DNA from: Triplophysa rosa
Lineage: Eukaryota; Chordata; Actinopteri; Cypriniformes; Nemacheilidae
Direction of reading: 5' to 3'
Assembly (NCBI RefSeq): GCF_024868665.1
Contig: NC_079907.1
Coordinates: 21,175,796-21,239,795, forward strand
Length of the DNA stretch: 64,000 nucleotides
The notes under the pieces: generated by a model
What the model was told of the DNA's origin: nothing
The model's database searches: none
What the model saw: only the letters and a program-made list of their open reading frames with translations
Program-made: the position numbers and the translations under genes
In this document: positions 24,801 through 36,222 of the stretch, piece by piece
Layout: every line of letters begins with the position of its first letter
Position numbering within the stretch: position 1 is the stretch's first letter

Positions 24801-27800
24801 GAACAGAGAGAAAAATATTTGGAAGAATGCTTGTAACCAAATTAATGGCCACCATTACTACCATAGTAAGAAAAATTTCAAGTCAAAATGCCCCCCAACA
24901 GTCCTTTCCTACATTCTTCAAAATATCTTCTTTTGTGTTGAACGGAACAAAGCAATTTAAAAAGCACTTTTTCCTACTATGGTAGTCAATGGTGGACAAG
25001 AACTGTTTGGTTAAAAGCATTCCTCCAAATATCTTTCTCTGTGTTCATCAGAACAAAGACATTTATACACATTTGGAACAGCTTGAGGGTGAGAAAATGA
25101 TGACAGAATTTTCATTTTCATTAAACTGTTCCTTTAATATTTCATAATTAACAATGGCATTTAGACATTTTTAAGGGTGACTTAAATATGCAAAATGTGT
25201 CCAAATACTTTTCGGGGCCACTATAGAGTATGATTTAAGTGTTTCCAGTCTTTTGGTAATGTCTTTGTACCTGATAAACTTCTCAGCCAAATGTTCAACA
25301 AAAGAGTAGATCTCTTGCCAGTGATGCTTGACACTTCCTGACCTGAGAAGAAAGAGGTGAAATGATCAATAAACATCAGGTCCTTCTTTAACCCCCTAGA
25401 AGTGATCAATACAACTGACTAATTCTTTAGCAGTAATTCCCGAAAGGATGAAACAGCTTCTTAAAAGCAAAGCCATCTCATTTACCGCTGAGGGTCAGCT
25501 GTAAACGCTGTGTGACGCTGGTCATTTCCTGTTTCAGTCCCAGAGGGGCAACCTGTGCTAATTCATTAGTGCTGGATGACAAATGGGAAATGAGCGAATT
25601 GAGTGCGAGTCAGTTTTAACACATGAAACATGCAACAGAAATGTATCTGGGTTGCATGAAGCACCTCGCCGGCTGATGTAACTCATTTAGTCTGAGAGCC
25701 AGACATAACATTGACCGATGCCAATGACCAATGACTCTTTGTTTGACAAGGGCTTCAAAAGAACAACTGAGTTGGCTAGATTGTACTGTTGGTTAAGCTG
25801 AAGACTCCATCTTGAAAAGCTGTTTGTGTTACTCAGGAGACATGCAGGCCAATGGCTTTGTTTTTTCTCGATGTCAAGTGATGGATCTTCCAAAAACCTC
25901 TTTTTGGAACGGCGTAGGAGGAAAGTGTTTTCATAACACAGTCAACAAAGACTGGCCAGCATATAGCCGGAATGTTGAGAAGCTGCAAAACAGAGTTAGA
26001 TAGAAGTGAATCTGGCATGAATATGCAGGTCATGTTGAGGGCTTGCCACAGTTCAACTTCACATTTTCTAACATTACAATGAATTCTGTTTGTGTTGGAA
26101 GCAGGACTTTCTTGAGGTAACAGCAATCATGGGATTGGTGCCTAGCTTGCAGTTTTCTCACCTGTGCAAACAGCGTTGGAAAAGGAAGCGGTCTATTCTC
26201 AAGTGAGACCCTTTATAAAATATTTTGTGGTGCCCCTCTTTGATCTAATTTTAATGGTTAACCTAGACCACATAAGGTTCATATAATGTTTTACAGCAGG
26301 ATTTCTACTGTAAAAATATTTGAAAGTGAACCTCATTGATAGCAAAACGATCAAACGGGCAAACGGTGATGTCATCTGCTAACTGTTTATATACAAGGGT
26401 AACTAACACATATGTTAAGACATGTGACAGTCATTGCGGTGTAATGAAACGAGAGACATAAAAGGAAGGCAAATTGGCGTCATTTTTAGGAAGAGAGATG
26501 ATTGGAAAAGAGCGTCGCCCTTAAAGGTATTTTCTGCTCTGAGATCAGTCTTGGTTCATAAGGAATCGCCCAAATGAAATACTGAACAAATCCCAAACAG
26601 ATCTGTGTTTCAGCCAAAACCAGTGTTGGGTAAGTTACTCTGAAAAGGTAATTAATTACTAGTTACTAATTACATATTCAATAGTGTAATTCGATTACTG
26701 TACATATTACTCTCTCCAAAAAGTATTTAATTACTGAATTACTAATTACTTTCTATATCCTACATCAACCTTGATTAGTTAAGTGATTCAAGAATAGACA
26801 TGAAACTGCTCTTTTAATTCATTCAAATAAATAATATTAAACTACATAAAGTAGTATTATTAACTGACCAAAGTATTACAAATGCGAGAATTATACATTA
26901 AAGCGCGGATTTTAAAGTTAGACTTTACATTTTCCACTATTCAATTCCGCTATTGCACACACACATACAGTATATCACGCACAGTATTTAGTTTTAATAA
27001 AATTACAGAAAAAAATAAGAGTAATCCCTTACTTTACTTTACTGACAGTGCTGTTTACTGCTGCTTTGGGATCGCAAACATCATCTAGGCTGAGAGCAGT
27101 TTACCAGAACAAGTCTCGATGTTCCTCAGATTCTTCAGGGTTTATAAACAGTGGCAAACTGAACTCATGTGTCACATTTGGGTGCAGTATTTTAATCACA
27201 ATTTAAATACACACTAAAATAGTGAGAAACGGTGTTAATTGCATTTTGCAGCAACGATGACTGCAGTAATTTATCAAATGACTAACAAATCAAATGTTAA
27301 GTGGCCATATATCCAGATGAGTGGTGCAGTTGAGCGCACTTTTGGCACTTTTTGGCACTTGGGTTGCAAGTGATCTTGCACTAAAGTGCACAAGATCATG
27401 TTAACCTGCATCCTCAACAACCTATAACTCACCACTGACCCACGCAGCCAGGATTTGTAGCTTGTTTGCTTTCAGGACAGATTACTGAAATTGCATTGTT
27501 CCTTTAAAGGGATAGTTCATCCAAAAATGAAAATTCAGGTATCATCTACTCACCCTTTTGTCATTTCAAACCTGCATGGCTTTCTTTCTTCTGCAGGACA
27601 CAAAAGAAGATATTTTGAAGAATGTTGGTAACCAAACAACGATGGTACCCATTCACTTCTACTGTATGAATGAACACAAAACCAATGTAAGTCGATGGGT
27701 ACCGCCGTTGTTCGCTTACCGACATTCTTCAAAATATCTTCTTTTGTGTCTTGCAGAAGAAAGGATGCCATGGTACTCATCGACTTGCATTGGTTTTGTG

Positions 27801-30800
27801 TTCACACAATAGAAGTAAACGGGTGCTGCCGTTGTTTGGTTACCAACAATTTTCTAAATATCTTCTTTTGTGTCCTGCAGAAGAAAGAAAGTCATACAGG
27901 TTTGATATGACAACAGGGTGAGTAAATAATGACAGAATTTTCATTTTTGGGTGATCTATCCCTTTAAGAAAAACAGTCAACGCATGCAAATAAACAGAAC
28001 TACAGTACGAGTGAATCCGCCCTCTGTGTTTTATTTGTATAACCATAAAACCCAAGAAAGCAGGTTAAAGTGATCTCAGTGTTTTTGTAAGAAACCTCTT
28101 AACTCTGAAAATGCCTTTAACTTCAATCATCTTACTTGAGCAGTATGTGAAGAACCACCCCATCCTGGCTGTACTCCACTTCGGTTAACTGGGCACAGAC
28201 AGAACCACTAACCTACTTTTAGCTTCAGTCTCTAGCAGGGCCATTGTGCACATGCTTCCAAAATTCCTCAAACGTGTCCCTTTTCTTTCAGTTTTCTGTG
28301 CCCATTTGAGAACAGGCTTTCTGCAAAGCTGACTACATTTTACACCCTGTGTAAACTTTCTAGCAGTCTAGTTGGCATCAAGAAACAGATCTGTGGTGTG
28401 TGATAACATTGAACCAGGAATGCATGTCTCCTAAAGCTCTTCCAGAAGTTTTACCGCTAGGTAAAGTTGGAATTGTGAGCATTCAGGGAGAAACTACATT
28501 GTTTTAAGAGCGAAGCTGGACATTTGCGAACCATTGGAGAACTGTACAGCTGTTATTTTGGCTGTTTCGAAACTGATGACTTAATGGGTTATCTTAAGTT
28601 AAACAACAGTTATTGGGACCAAAACTATGTCTCTGTTTAGCTTTCCAAACATTATTTTACAGGCAAACACTGCAACAATATATTAGACAACAGGCTGCAA
28701 GAGCCCAGTGGTTTGAGGCATGTATGGTGAAAGCACAAACTCGAAAGAATGAAATGGATTGTTCACCCCAAAATTCTAATTCTGTAATCTTATTCACCCT
28801 CATGTTCCTCATTGAAACACAAAAGAAGAATGAAAAGAATACAATCGAAGTCAATGGGGGCAAATGTTCTTTGGTTACCAACATTCTTCCAAATATTGGA
28901 ATTTTTGTGTTTGCAGAAGAAAATAAAGTCATACAGGGGGTGAGTAAATGATGAAATAATTTTATATTTTGGGGTGAACAGTCACTCTTGAATGAGGAAG
29001 TCTAGCGTGTATTCTTAGAGCATATACATAATTACAGGCTTCTATTTCTCAGAAAGTGTCTGGAACCCAATAAGGCAGAAGTAAAAGCAGTGATGCTAGG
29101 CATCAAGGGCAATGTTGAGCTGGATTTGCGTTATTATTTTGAATAAATTGTGTCATTTATGCAGTTTATTTAGCCACTATTCTATTGATATAGTGGGATT
29201 TTCCAAAATGATTCATGTGCAACAGTAAAATTAGCTTAAAGGAAATACTCTTGAGGAATTAAAAAAACACATTCTTGTTTCATCTGAAATTCGGTGGTCA
29301 GGCTATTTTGGCATCAGTATTAGCCAATAGTTATAGTACAGATGGGTGTAGTTTTTCATAACAACAGTGCAATGCATTCAAATCTACAATAACATTTGAA
29401 GACGTTCAAATTGTTCTTTATTCTTGGTGATTTTCAACAACTAAGCAAACACTGTTTACTTCAACATTACTGTATTTAATTAAAGATCAAAATGTTGTGC
29501 CCAAAATGAAATATTCAGTTGCTCCAGAAACCAAAGGTCAAGGTGGCGGAAATGTTGACGGAGCACTTGCACTGTTCAACATGCCAAGATCCAGAACACA
29601 ACTCCAGGAAATCTCCTTCTTAAGAAATCCAATAATGGTGCACCTTAAGCCAAACGGTCTTGTGCAATACATGTTTGTAATGCTTTGATAAAACGACTTT
29701 TCAAATTTGAGAAAACTAACAGGCCCACAAAACGGCTCTTTAGTAATGAAGCAATGATTGAAAAAATATTGAAAAATGCATGCACGCGTAGTCTTAAATG
29801 CTTCTTAAACTGAAGGCTTGTAAATGTTACGACAGGGTTGCAGATGTTCGAGTGCATGCGATTTTACCAAATGTCAGTTTTTCCAAAGTTTTAAAGAAGG
29901 GGTGGGAGGAGGTTGGCTATGTCTTCATGAAAGAATGCCATCATGAAAAGAACTGGGTGGATGATGGCCTTGCATAGGATCACTGGCAGACACCGGCAGG
30001 CATGTCTCTTTTTTTCATTCTTGCACGATCTAAAGGTCAGTTCAGTTTAAAATGAAGTGAACTGCTTGACATCCCATGTCGTACACAGCATCATCCTCCT
30101 GTCAGCATCAAAAGCGGACACTTCTTTGTTACAAGGTTAAGCAATAAGGGGGTAGGTCTATTACAAGAGCGGACAAAAACATCCAGAAAAACAAACTAAA
30201 CAAAAACACATGAGACGCACTCTACAGAATGTTGTCAAGACATGTCCACGTGAGTTTCGACATACGTTTTCAGAGAACCATAAAATATTGGCCCGAGAAC
30301 TTTTGTGCAGACCACATAGTGACAAATGAAAAACGGACACACGTTACTGTTCAGTTAGACAGTCAGGCATGAACATATCGTGAGAAAGGAAGTTGTTTTG
30401 CTGGACCTGTTGAACAAAGGTATTCCTTAAGGATACAAAAAGACAGGAAGAGAAAACCACAAAGGAATGGAATTGTGACCATCCTAACTGCTTATTCAGC
30501 AGTCGCAACATGTACCATCCGTCTGGTCATCATTACACACACACACACATGACACAAATAATATGCTGTTACGGCTTAAATAGCAGAAAAGAAAAAGGAA
30601 AACAAATTTGCTGACTCCTGCATGCTGTTGCTGGTATTGCCGCAGTTGTATTGTCTCCTGTACTCTCTTGAACTCTAACTGAACCCTGCCAAATGATACC
30701 AAACAAAGGAAGATCTGGTGAATATCTATTTTACAGTTGTGGAATACGAGAATCTTTGAGAATAAGTCTCAGAACGTGAGTGGAAATGTACTGGCCTACT

Positions 30801-31235
30801 TTATTCGGGCAGTATCTTTAAGTGTGGAAAACATCAGGCCGACAGACCACAAAAGCATCTCTGCCATTTGCAGTTACATATCAGGTTGCTGTTTTATATG
30901 TATATTTAAAAAATATCTATTTATGTACAGTTTTATGTTGAATGCCAGACACTTTACCAGCTGTAAAACCAAATAGATTACAGATATATATATAGAGAGA
31001 GATGCGATTCTTTGTTCATAAATCAATTAGCCAAATTAAACATTTTAAAAAGTCAAATAAATACACAAATAATTGTCATAATAAGTACTTACTTGTCAAG
31101 AACAAAATACAAGTCAAAGGCGCCTTGACAAGACCTCTCCTCCGCATCTTCTTCGGCTTTCGCAGATCGAAAGGTGAACAACAAAAGTCCAAGGAAAAGT
31201 ATGCCAAGACACATTGTTGCTGTGGAACGTGCCAT
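9817..31235 (-). CDS. antxr1: Anthrax toxin receptor-family protein, ANTXR1/TEM8 type, 18 exons
   Basis: Single-pass membrane receptor of the ANTXR family, which binds collagen-type matrix through a VWA domain; mammalian members are also the entry receptors for anthrax toxin. Coding exons, 5' to 3': 31235-31093, 25342-25271, 23112-23041, 22950-22869, 22784-22754, 22403-22330, 22214-22146, 21917-21837, 21726-21666, 21203-21105, 20959-20890, 18195-18117, 16197-16102, 15845-15807, 15517-15419, 14136-13969, 13855-13775, 10068-9817. All junctions are GT-AG with matching phases; total 1668 nt, 555 residues (human ANTXR1 is 564). Exon 1 gives a signal peptide (residues 1 to about 26) and FDLYFVLDK. 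The MIDAS is complete: D47-S49-S51, T115 and D144. An Ig-like extracellular domain ([20 protein letters not shown]) follows, then a TM helix (about 314-336) ending WWFWPLCC. The tail holds [59 protein letters not shown] and a Pro-rich end. Exon 5 is short (31 nt). ANTXR1 type is clear; which fish paralogue, or an ANTXRL orthologue given the neighbours, is unresolved. Confidence 0.93.
13488..13682 (-). other. Candidate alternative last exon of the ANTXR gene
   Basis: Inside intron 17, 92 nt below the exon-17 donor, a minus-strand acceptor (TTTAGCAG) opens a reading frame in the correct phase 0. It encodes 64 residues and then a stop, beginning [15 protein letters not shown] and ending [13 protein letters not shown]. 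If used, it would replace the Pro-rich tail of exon 18 with a hydrophobic stretch and a His/Ser-rich end. I do not recognise the sequence as a protein family, and the polypyrimidine tract is weak. It may equally be chance or an old retrocopy fragment. Confidence 0.3.
14938..15355. mobile_element. Angel-like inverted-repeat element in ANTXR intron 15
   Basis: It starts AAAGGGACACCTCACCCAAA-like and carries the usual TCTGTCATCATGTACTCACC, AAGATATTTGGAAGAATGCT and CCCATTGACTCCCATAGTAGG blocks. The mirror image of these follows, ending near TTTTGGGTAAAGTAGCC. Non-coding, long imperfect hairpin. It lies between exons 15 and 16 and does not touch splice sites. Confidence 0.8.
16365..16780. mobile_element. 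Long fold-back element in ANTXR intron 12
   Basis: The left arm, with TTTCTTACTTAGTATGTTTG, TCCAGTACAAATGTCTAAAA and AATCTGCCAATGGGGTGAGA, is repeated in reverse complement on the right. The two arms meet near 16555-16575, so most of the 416 nt can fold into one hairpin. No ORF of note. A related, damaged single arm is at 51703-51860, which marks it as a dispersed family. Confidence 0.85.
17404..17765. mobile_element. TIR MITE with TA target duplication, copy 1
   Basis: The element runs 17406-17763 and is flanked on both sides by TA. Its left end is GGGCTGTCAAAAGATTAATC; the right end is the inverted GATTAATCGTTTGACAGCCC. The inverted repeats extend inward through GCATCCAGAATAAAAGTTTG, about 60 nt per arm. 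No coding capacity. TA duplication and TIRs fit a non-autonomous Tc1/mariner-type element. The second copy is at 53053-53399. Confidence 0.85.
19111..19276. mobile_element. Short, degraded Angel-like element
   Basis: It begins CATTAAAGGTCACCCCCAAA, has ACACAAAAGAAGATATTTTA and GAGGGTGAATAAATGG, and ends TGGGTGAACTATCCCAGTAA. Internal sequence is shortened relative to other copies. Lies in the intron between exons 11 and 12 of the ANTXR gene. Confidence 0.65.
19461..20061. repeat. Tandem pair of a 331-bp hairpin-bearing repeat
   Basis: The unit starting GTATGGGGACAAAATGTCCC at 19461 starts again at 19792, a period of 331 bp, with very few differences. Each unit opens with the palindrome GGGGACAAAATGTCCCC, then GATGGCAATATCC and a mirrored GTGGGGACATTTTTTTGTCC. 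It then has TTAGGGGGTGGGTTAGGGGT, ends AATGTCCCCATAAAACATGG, and is joined by a TG-rich microsatellite. A third, single copy is at 47726-47995. Non-coding; family unknown to me. Confidence 0.85.
23647..23924. mobile_element. Angel-like inverted-repeat element in ANTXR intron 2
   Basis: AAAGTGATAGTTTACCCAAA at the left and TGGATGAACTATCCCTTTAA at the right, with a central palindrome around CTATGGGAGTCAATGGGGGA. About 278 nt, non-coding. Confidence 0.8.
24069..25137. mobile_element. Angel-like element interrupted by a solo LTR
   Basis: The left arm (AAAGGGACAGTTCACCCAAA to TCTGTCATCATTT, 24071-24114) and the right part (from about 24749, TTTTCTTACCCTAGAGTTGC, to 25137) together make one Angel-like copy. 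It is split by the LTR at 24115-24748. Lies in intron 2 of the ANTXR gene. Confidence 0.75.
24115..24748 (+). mobile_element. Solo LTR of an LTR retrotransposon
   Basis: A 634-nt sequence starting TGTCACGG and ending CTTGACA, so it has the TG...CA ends with a 5-nt inverted repeat typical of LTRs. It contains a TATA-like CTATTTAATGCCC at about 24338 and an AATAAA in GTTAAATAAATATCTCC at about 24665. It is flanked by ATTTC and ATTTT, which look like a mutated 5-bp target duplication; the unbroken Angel consensus there would read ATTTA. No gag/pol nearby. A related, 3'-truncated copy is at 49450-49866. Confidence 0.75.
26629..26790. repeat. Fragment of a CAGTGTTGGG-type dispersed repeat
   Basis: It starts CCAGTGTTGGGTAAGTTACT and runs through TAATTACTAGTTACTAATTAC-like text to about 26790. 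This opening is common to non-autonomous elements in fish genomes. I could not find its inverted partner downstream, so it is probably a one-ended fragment. Confidence 0.45.
27505..27966. mobile_element. Composite Angel-like element in ANTXR intron 1
   Basis: AAAGGGATAGTTCATCCAAA at the left and TTTGGGTGATCTATCCCTTTAA-like at the right enclose three to four repeated sub-blocks (ACACAAAAGAAGATATTTTG and its inverse), each arm occurring about twice. This suggests internal duplication or an Angel-in-Angel insertion. Confidence 0.75.
28753..28985. mobile_element. Short Angel-like element in ANTXR intron 1
   Basis: Opens with ATGGATTGTTCACCCCAAAA and closes with ATATTTTGGGGTGAACAGTC, with CATTCTTCCAAATATT inside. 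Diverged from the other copies. Confidence 0.6.
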
Positions 31236-33074
31236 CCTTTTGTGTTTGCAAAAACGTCAATCCGCAATGTAGCAAACGGCCATTCACATTATCCACAATA
31301 TGAAGCCTAACAGCTAGGAGGCTTTGCTGAGGTCCGGATGAAAGGATGCACACAAAGAACGAGTTTTGCGGATGTTGACGCAGCCCTTACTCACATCAGT
31401 CAGAAAAACGGGTAACTCCAAACTTGATCTGCACACGCTTCCCTTTAAAAACGGGGTTCGGTTTAAGCTATTCCCAACTTTTTCAGAACTGAAAATGGTG
31501 ACCAGGAAAAATACAAGTGAAAACCTTAGAAACTGACCCCGAAGTCAGATATTTTGGTAGGCTAAGCATACAAAAAAGTCATGTCTTCTGCATGAATGAC
31601 AAATTGTTTATGCCCTGAATCCACTTGTAAAAGGCAAGATGTATTCTCCAAGTGTTTAATAAATGTGCAAAGCGATCACAGAGTCCGAAGAGTCCGAAGC
31701 CGCACGAGCTCAGTGTTGGCAGAGGAGCTGCGGTGTCATATTTCTACCCCTTTAGAAAGAACGACGGGGCCAGTTTTTCTTTTGCTCCTTTAAGGTTTCC
31801 TCCCTTCCTCTGAAATATATGTTTTTGCACTCTTTTGTTGCTGATACTTATCGGTTTATTCGTAAAAAAGGGGAGGAAAATGTAAAAAGTTTCTCCAAAA
31901 TTCCCGTAAAATCTACATTAATTGTGTAGTGTTATTATGTATTTTGATAATAGCCTACCTATAAAAAAACATCTTATTTACCTATTAGTATTTTTCCATG
32001 ACAGTTTTTTTATATTCAATTTAACTCGTTACTTCTGTTTACTGCGTAAATAGGGCCATATATTGGAGTTTATATTATTGGAGTTCCCTTCTTACCAGAA
32101 GTGGGCAAAGACACATAGTTTCTTTTGAACATGTAACTCGGGACTGTTTTGTGCCTTAAAAGGGCATTGAGGGAAGGGGGCGCCACACACAGGGTCGTTA
32201 TAAACAGAAAATAAGGTCTTTCGCTCCTTTCAAGTGAAGGCTACAGTAGCCTATGTCAGTTAAATGTCAATTAAATACGTTATTAACACACAAACTAAGC
32301 TAATGTAAAGCGTTTTTTAAAGCATTTTGCCTGTAGGTGTGTGTTGCATTTGCACTAAGCATACCACCGATCTTGAGTGTTATGACAGGGCCTGCAGAGT
32401 GGGGGCGCTGTAGACTCACAGCGCTTAGAGAGGCAGCTTTGGACCGCAGGGATAGTTGAACATACAGAGAATCTCTGTTTTACTTTGCAGCCTTTAGGAG
32501 CTGAATGAGACTGTATCTAGTTTAACAGGCTTGGTGGTGAATTGAGGTCACCCAGGTGTGGACCAGAGGCGACTCTTTCCACGGGGGGGCACAGGCCTCC
32601 CTTCCTCATAAGACCCCAGTGTCAGCCACTTAAACGGCCACAACAATTAGCACACTGGAGCAGCATCCAAGTGTGTCAACAACTAACTGATACTTGTTTT
32701 AGTTACCAGCAGATATGCCGCCATCTTCTGGCTAAACTAGTTCTTTGTTGCTGATTTCTGGGAAAAAAGGAGAAAACGTGGGCGTATATAAAATAGTTTT
32801 GGAATGACCAACACAGCAGTGAGTAAATTGTTGATTTACCAGATTGGGAATGTTTTTACTGAGTAGGGTTTTGTTTGTTTCATATCTGTTCTTGGAAGTT
32901 TGTTGAGTTTCAAGCAGTTATTCTAAGTTGAGGTAAATCTTCTGTGAAAATCAAACAAGGCTTTTTGGAATTGGTTTACGTACTGTATGTTATGTAACTT
33001 ATTTTAGCTCATTTTAAGGACTCTCCCAGGACAGTTTTTAGACAGAGAACAATAAGAACTTCTTCAATGTTGTT
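31236..33074. other. Intergenic: 5' flank of ANTXR gene and 3' flank of rbp3
   Basis: The putative ANTXR 5' UTR and promoter should lie just above 31235. I cannot identify a TATA box or a CpG-island-like block with confidence. A few CG-containing words occur at 31680-31760. No other gene or repeat recognised. Confidence 0.35.
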
Positions 33075-33080
33075 TTTATT
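33075..33080 (-). promoter_or_regulatory. Candidate poly(A) signal of rbp3
   Basis: Minus-strand AATAAA about 460 nt downstream of the rbp3 stop codon at 33541, in otherwise AT-rich sequence. Confidence 0.5.
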
Positions 33081-33540
33081 CAGAATCATTTGGTTTCAGT
33101 TATCATAAATTTAAAGACATGTTTCAGTTTCATGTGATGCATAACTGTATTTCATTTGTAGATTTGAATACAAATATACACAAGTTTTAATGCACACAAT
33201 GGAAACAAGTACACAAAGTACCTAACACACGTATTCAAGTTTGAAACAGGCTACATCTGAGTATTACTTTATGCAATTAACCATCAATAATAATGTTTAA
33301 GAGAAGATCATTGCTGTCACGTTTTTCTCAACTAGGTTGCTCAGAATTCAATAAGTTAGATATACAAACAAAGGAAAGAAAGAAAAGATAAATGTTCAAA
33401 CTAGAAACAGATGGCTTGGCTGTGGCTTACTAAACGTTAAATCGTAATAATCCACACAGGTAGCCCCTCTAGAATATTTGATCGCTCTAAATAGCACATC
33501 CTATATCATTTGGCTTCCATACTAGGCCCAGATGAGCGAC

Positions 33541-35703
33541 TTATTTCTGCTCAGAAAAATACTTGTTGAGGACGCTCTTCGCTGTGTCGAGGGCAGCGTC
33601 TGCAGGGACCGGAATGTGAGGGGCAATGCCAGCCCCCTCCCAGGACGGGCCCTGAGAAGTGTCTGAATGAGCGATTGGCATTGACAGGAAGATATCGCTC
33701 TCTCCGACACAGAAGGTCTCAGGGGGGTGACATCCTCCACGAGTTGTCTCGCCGATAATCATTGCACGTCCCAACCTCTTCATGATAAAAACAAACTCCT
33801 CGGCCGCACCGGCCGTCACACCACTGGTGAGGACCGACAGGCTTTTTTTGCTGCCGTATCTCCTCCCTAGGCAGAGTAAACATGTACAGTTAGCTTGGCG
33901 GTGATGCCCACTTTTACATGATCAAAATTTAGGAAGCATAAACGCAGCATAACTACCTGTGAGTTGTGTAAGGGTTAGAAGGTCTCTTGTGGTATTAGAG
34001 GGTCCGTCGTACAATCGGTCCAGCACAATCTGCTTGTCGCTATCAAAGAAGTACGAGCAAAATCCGGCAATGGAGGAAGTAGGCCCGCCAACGTTATTCC
34101 TTAAAAAGAACATTTTAATATATAAACATATCGCCGTTGTCAGCAAAATGGTCGGAGGTGGATGACAGTCGTGAGGTGGTTTTTTTGCATTACTGCATCA
34201 TTTTGGTAGCTAAATTCAAACAAACCTCAGATCAATGATCAGTGCATCTGTGTCAACCACTTTGTTCCAGACATGTTCCACAATGATCTTAGAGATGGCA
34301 GCAACATGCTCGAAATCTCTGAACACGTCGAAGCGAAGGTAACCAATGTTATTTTCAAATACATCTGTGTGGAATGAAACTTTGATAAGCTCAATGAACA
34401 TCTCCGGTGTTGGATTCTGTAAACAAAAAGGAAACGTATAGAAGTAAAATGCAGAACTTTATCCTTAAACTTGATAAGCATTTATTGGACGTCTTACCAT
34501 TGGAGGTAGTGCGGGGGTATTGCTGGTGGTCTTTAGGCACTTGTCCCCCGACAACTTCAGGAGGTCAGCAGAGAGCTTTGCTTTCAGTTCATCTTTCGTC
34601 GAGATCATGTTGTATTCTCCACCGTCCACAGCAGCCGCCAGCTTCACGGCTACATCAGCGCCGATGCTCGGAAAGGCATAGTTGTCTGCAACAAGTGCCG
34701 CCGCAGCCTGAAGCAACCCTGGGAGTTCAGCACGAAGTCGAATTATCGCGATTGCAGTTTCAAGAGCGTCTTCCGCAGGGACTTCAAAATCTGGTGCCAC
34801 TCCATCAATCTCCCAGCTCTTGCCAGTGATGGGGTTAATGGACTTAGCAACAGGGACAGACACATAGAAGTCAGTGTCCCCCACCTTGATTTTGTCGATT
34901 TTCACCGTTCCCCCGGCTGTGTTTTCGCCAACGATGGCGGCCCTTTTGAGATTTTGAAGGCAGTAAGCCACGTCTTCTGCAACCCCGAGTGTATTTTTGC
35001 TTGTCAGAATCATCAAAGGTTTGGAGGTTCCGTACCTCTTTCCCAACAGAGTGGGCATGGACCACAGCTCCGTGGTGATGTCAGAGGGGCGATCGTACAC
35101 AGAATCGATGTGTATCAGAGGTTCGGAGTCAGTGTAATAGGAGACGACGTACGGAATTCCAGATAGCTCACCGCTGACTGCCGAGCGTAAGTCAAGAACC
35201 ATGGCGGAGGTTGGGAGGACTTTGTCCCAGATGTATTCCAGCAAAAGGGGACCAACCTTCTGAGCCATCTCCTCTCCGATGATGTGCTGAATCTTCAGGT
35301 AGGCAATGTTGCCGTCCAGGACCTCAACTTTAACGGTGGCCTTGATCATGCCGGCCAGCTGCTCAGGCGGGATGTCAGGCATGGCTGGGGGTACGGCGGG
35401 AACATATTCAGGCTCGTATGTGACTTTCACTCTGGAGTCACCTATCGTGTTTTTAACCCCCTCGGTCAAAACACTGGCAAGGGTGGCCGGATCCGGGATG
35501 CTGAGGATCTCTGTGTTACTGCTGGCGGCATCAATTGTCTCTTCCATACCTGTGAGTTTTTCTGGTGTGCAGTAGTTGTCCATGAGAACTTTTGCCATGT
35601 CCACGATAAGTGTGGGGGAGAAAACGCAGTGTCCCACATTGCTGAAGATCAGCATCGATGCGAGGAGAACTACGGCTTGAGCCATTTTGTCAAGTGACTC
35701 CAA
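33541..35703 (-). CDS. rbp3: Interphotoreceptor retinoid-binding protein (IRBP), two-module teleost form
   Basis: Secreted glycoprotein of the interphotoreceptor matrix that shuttles retinoids between photoreceptors and pigment epithelium. Exons: 35703-34498, 34416-34226, 34099-33957, 33866-33541. All are GT-AG with phases 0, 2, 1; 1866 nt, 621 residues. Start: M1 or M7 ([14 protein letters not shown]); either gives a signal peptide ending near NVGHC. Module 1 (to about residue 315) and the start of module 2 lie in the single large first exon. The other three exons complete module 2: [91 protein letters not shown], stop after YFSEQK. Tetrapod IRBP has four modules; two is the usual teleost number, with introns confined to the last module. 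Intact. It lies 2.3 kb above the ANTXR gene, same strand, and just downstream of a decayed IRBP copy. Confidence 0.95.
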
Positions 35704-35799
35704 ATGCTAATGCAGCTGAACTCTCCTCCTGCAGAGAGGTTTGCGAACTGAGACTGCTTCTAGTCAGGTTTCTGTTAACACACGCATAAGAGGCTTTTC

Positions 35800-35830
35800 C
35801 TTACAATAAAACCTTAATCTCATTACCCAA
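35800..35830 (-). promoter_or_regulatory. Possible homeodomain (OTX/CRX-type) sites upstream of rbp3
   Basis: About 110 nt above the start codon the plus strand reads CCTTAATCTCATTACCC, with TAATC and ATTA cores. OTX/CRX factors drive IRBP promoters in other vertebrates through TAATC-type cores. Such short motifs occur often by chance. Confidence 0.2.
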
Positions 35831-36222
35831 AGTTCTTCAGCGAGAAAATAACAAGCTAAAAATGCATGTCACATACGACCATACGTTGTTGATGCAAAGC
35901 ACGTCATGAACATATTTTGGTCATGTACATCATTTATTAACATTTGGATTTGTCTTTTAATACCATTATTGAAATATTATTTATTGATTTAATTCAACCA
36001 GGCTGGATTTAGAAAATGAAATGTTAATTTCATTCATAAAACGGTTTTAGTCCTCGATTCTGATTGGTCGATAGGTGTTTTTTATTCAAGATAAAACCGC
36101 TATTACCACTTCACTGCGCACCCTTAGCAACGTAAATGAAACATTCTGTTGATAATTGTTCAAGCGGTTGTGTTAAAATTTGTACTCCGCTTCTAATCGT
36201 GCCTAACCTAAACTGCCTAATC

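Noticed and set aside
34407..35697. Plus-strand ORFs of 137-140 residues opposite rbp3
   Set aside because: They are antisense shadows of the large GC-richer rbp3 exon and have no family similarity.
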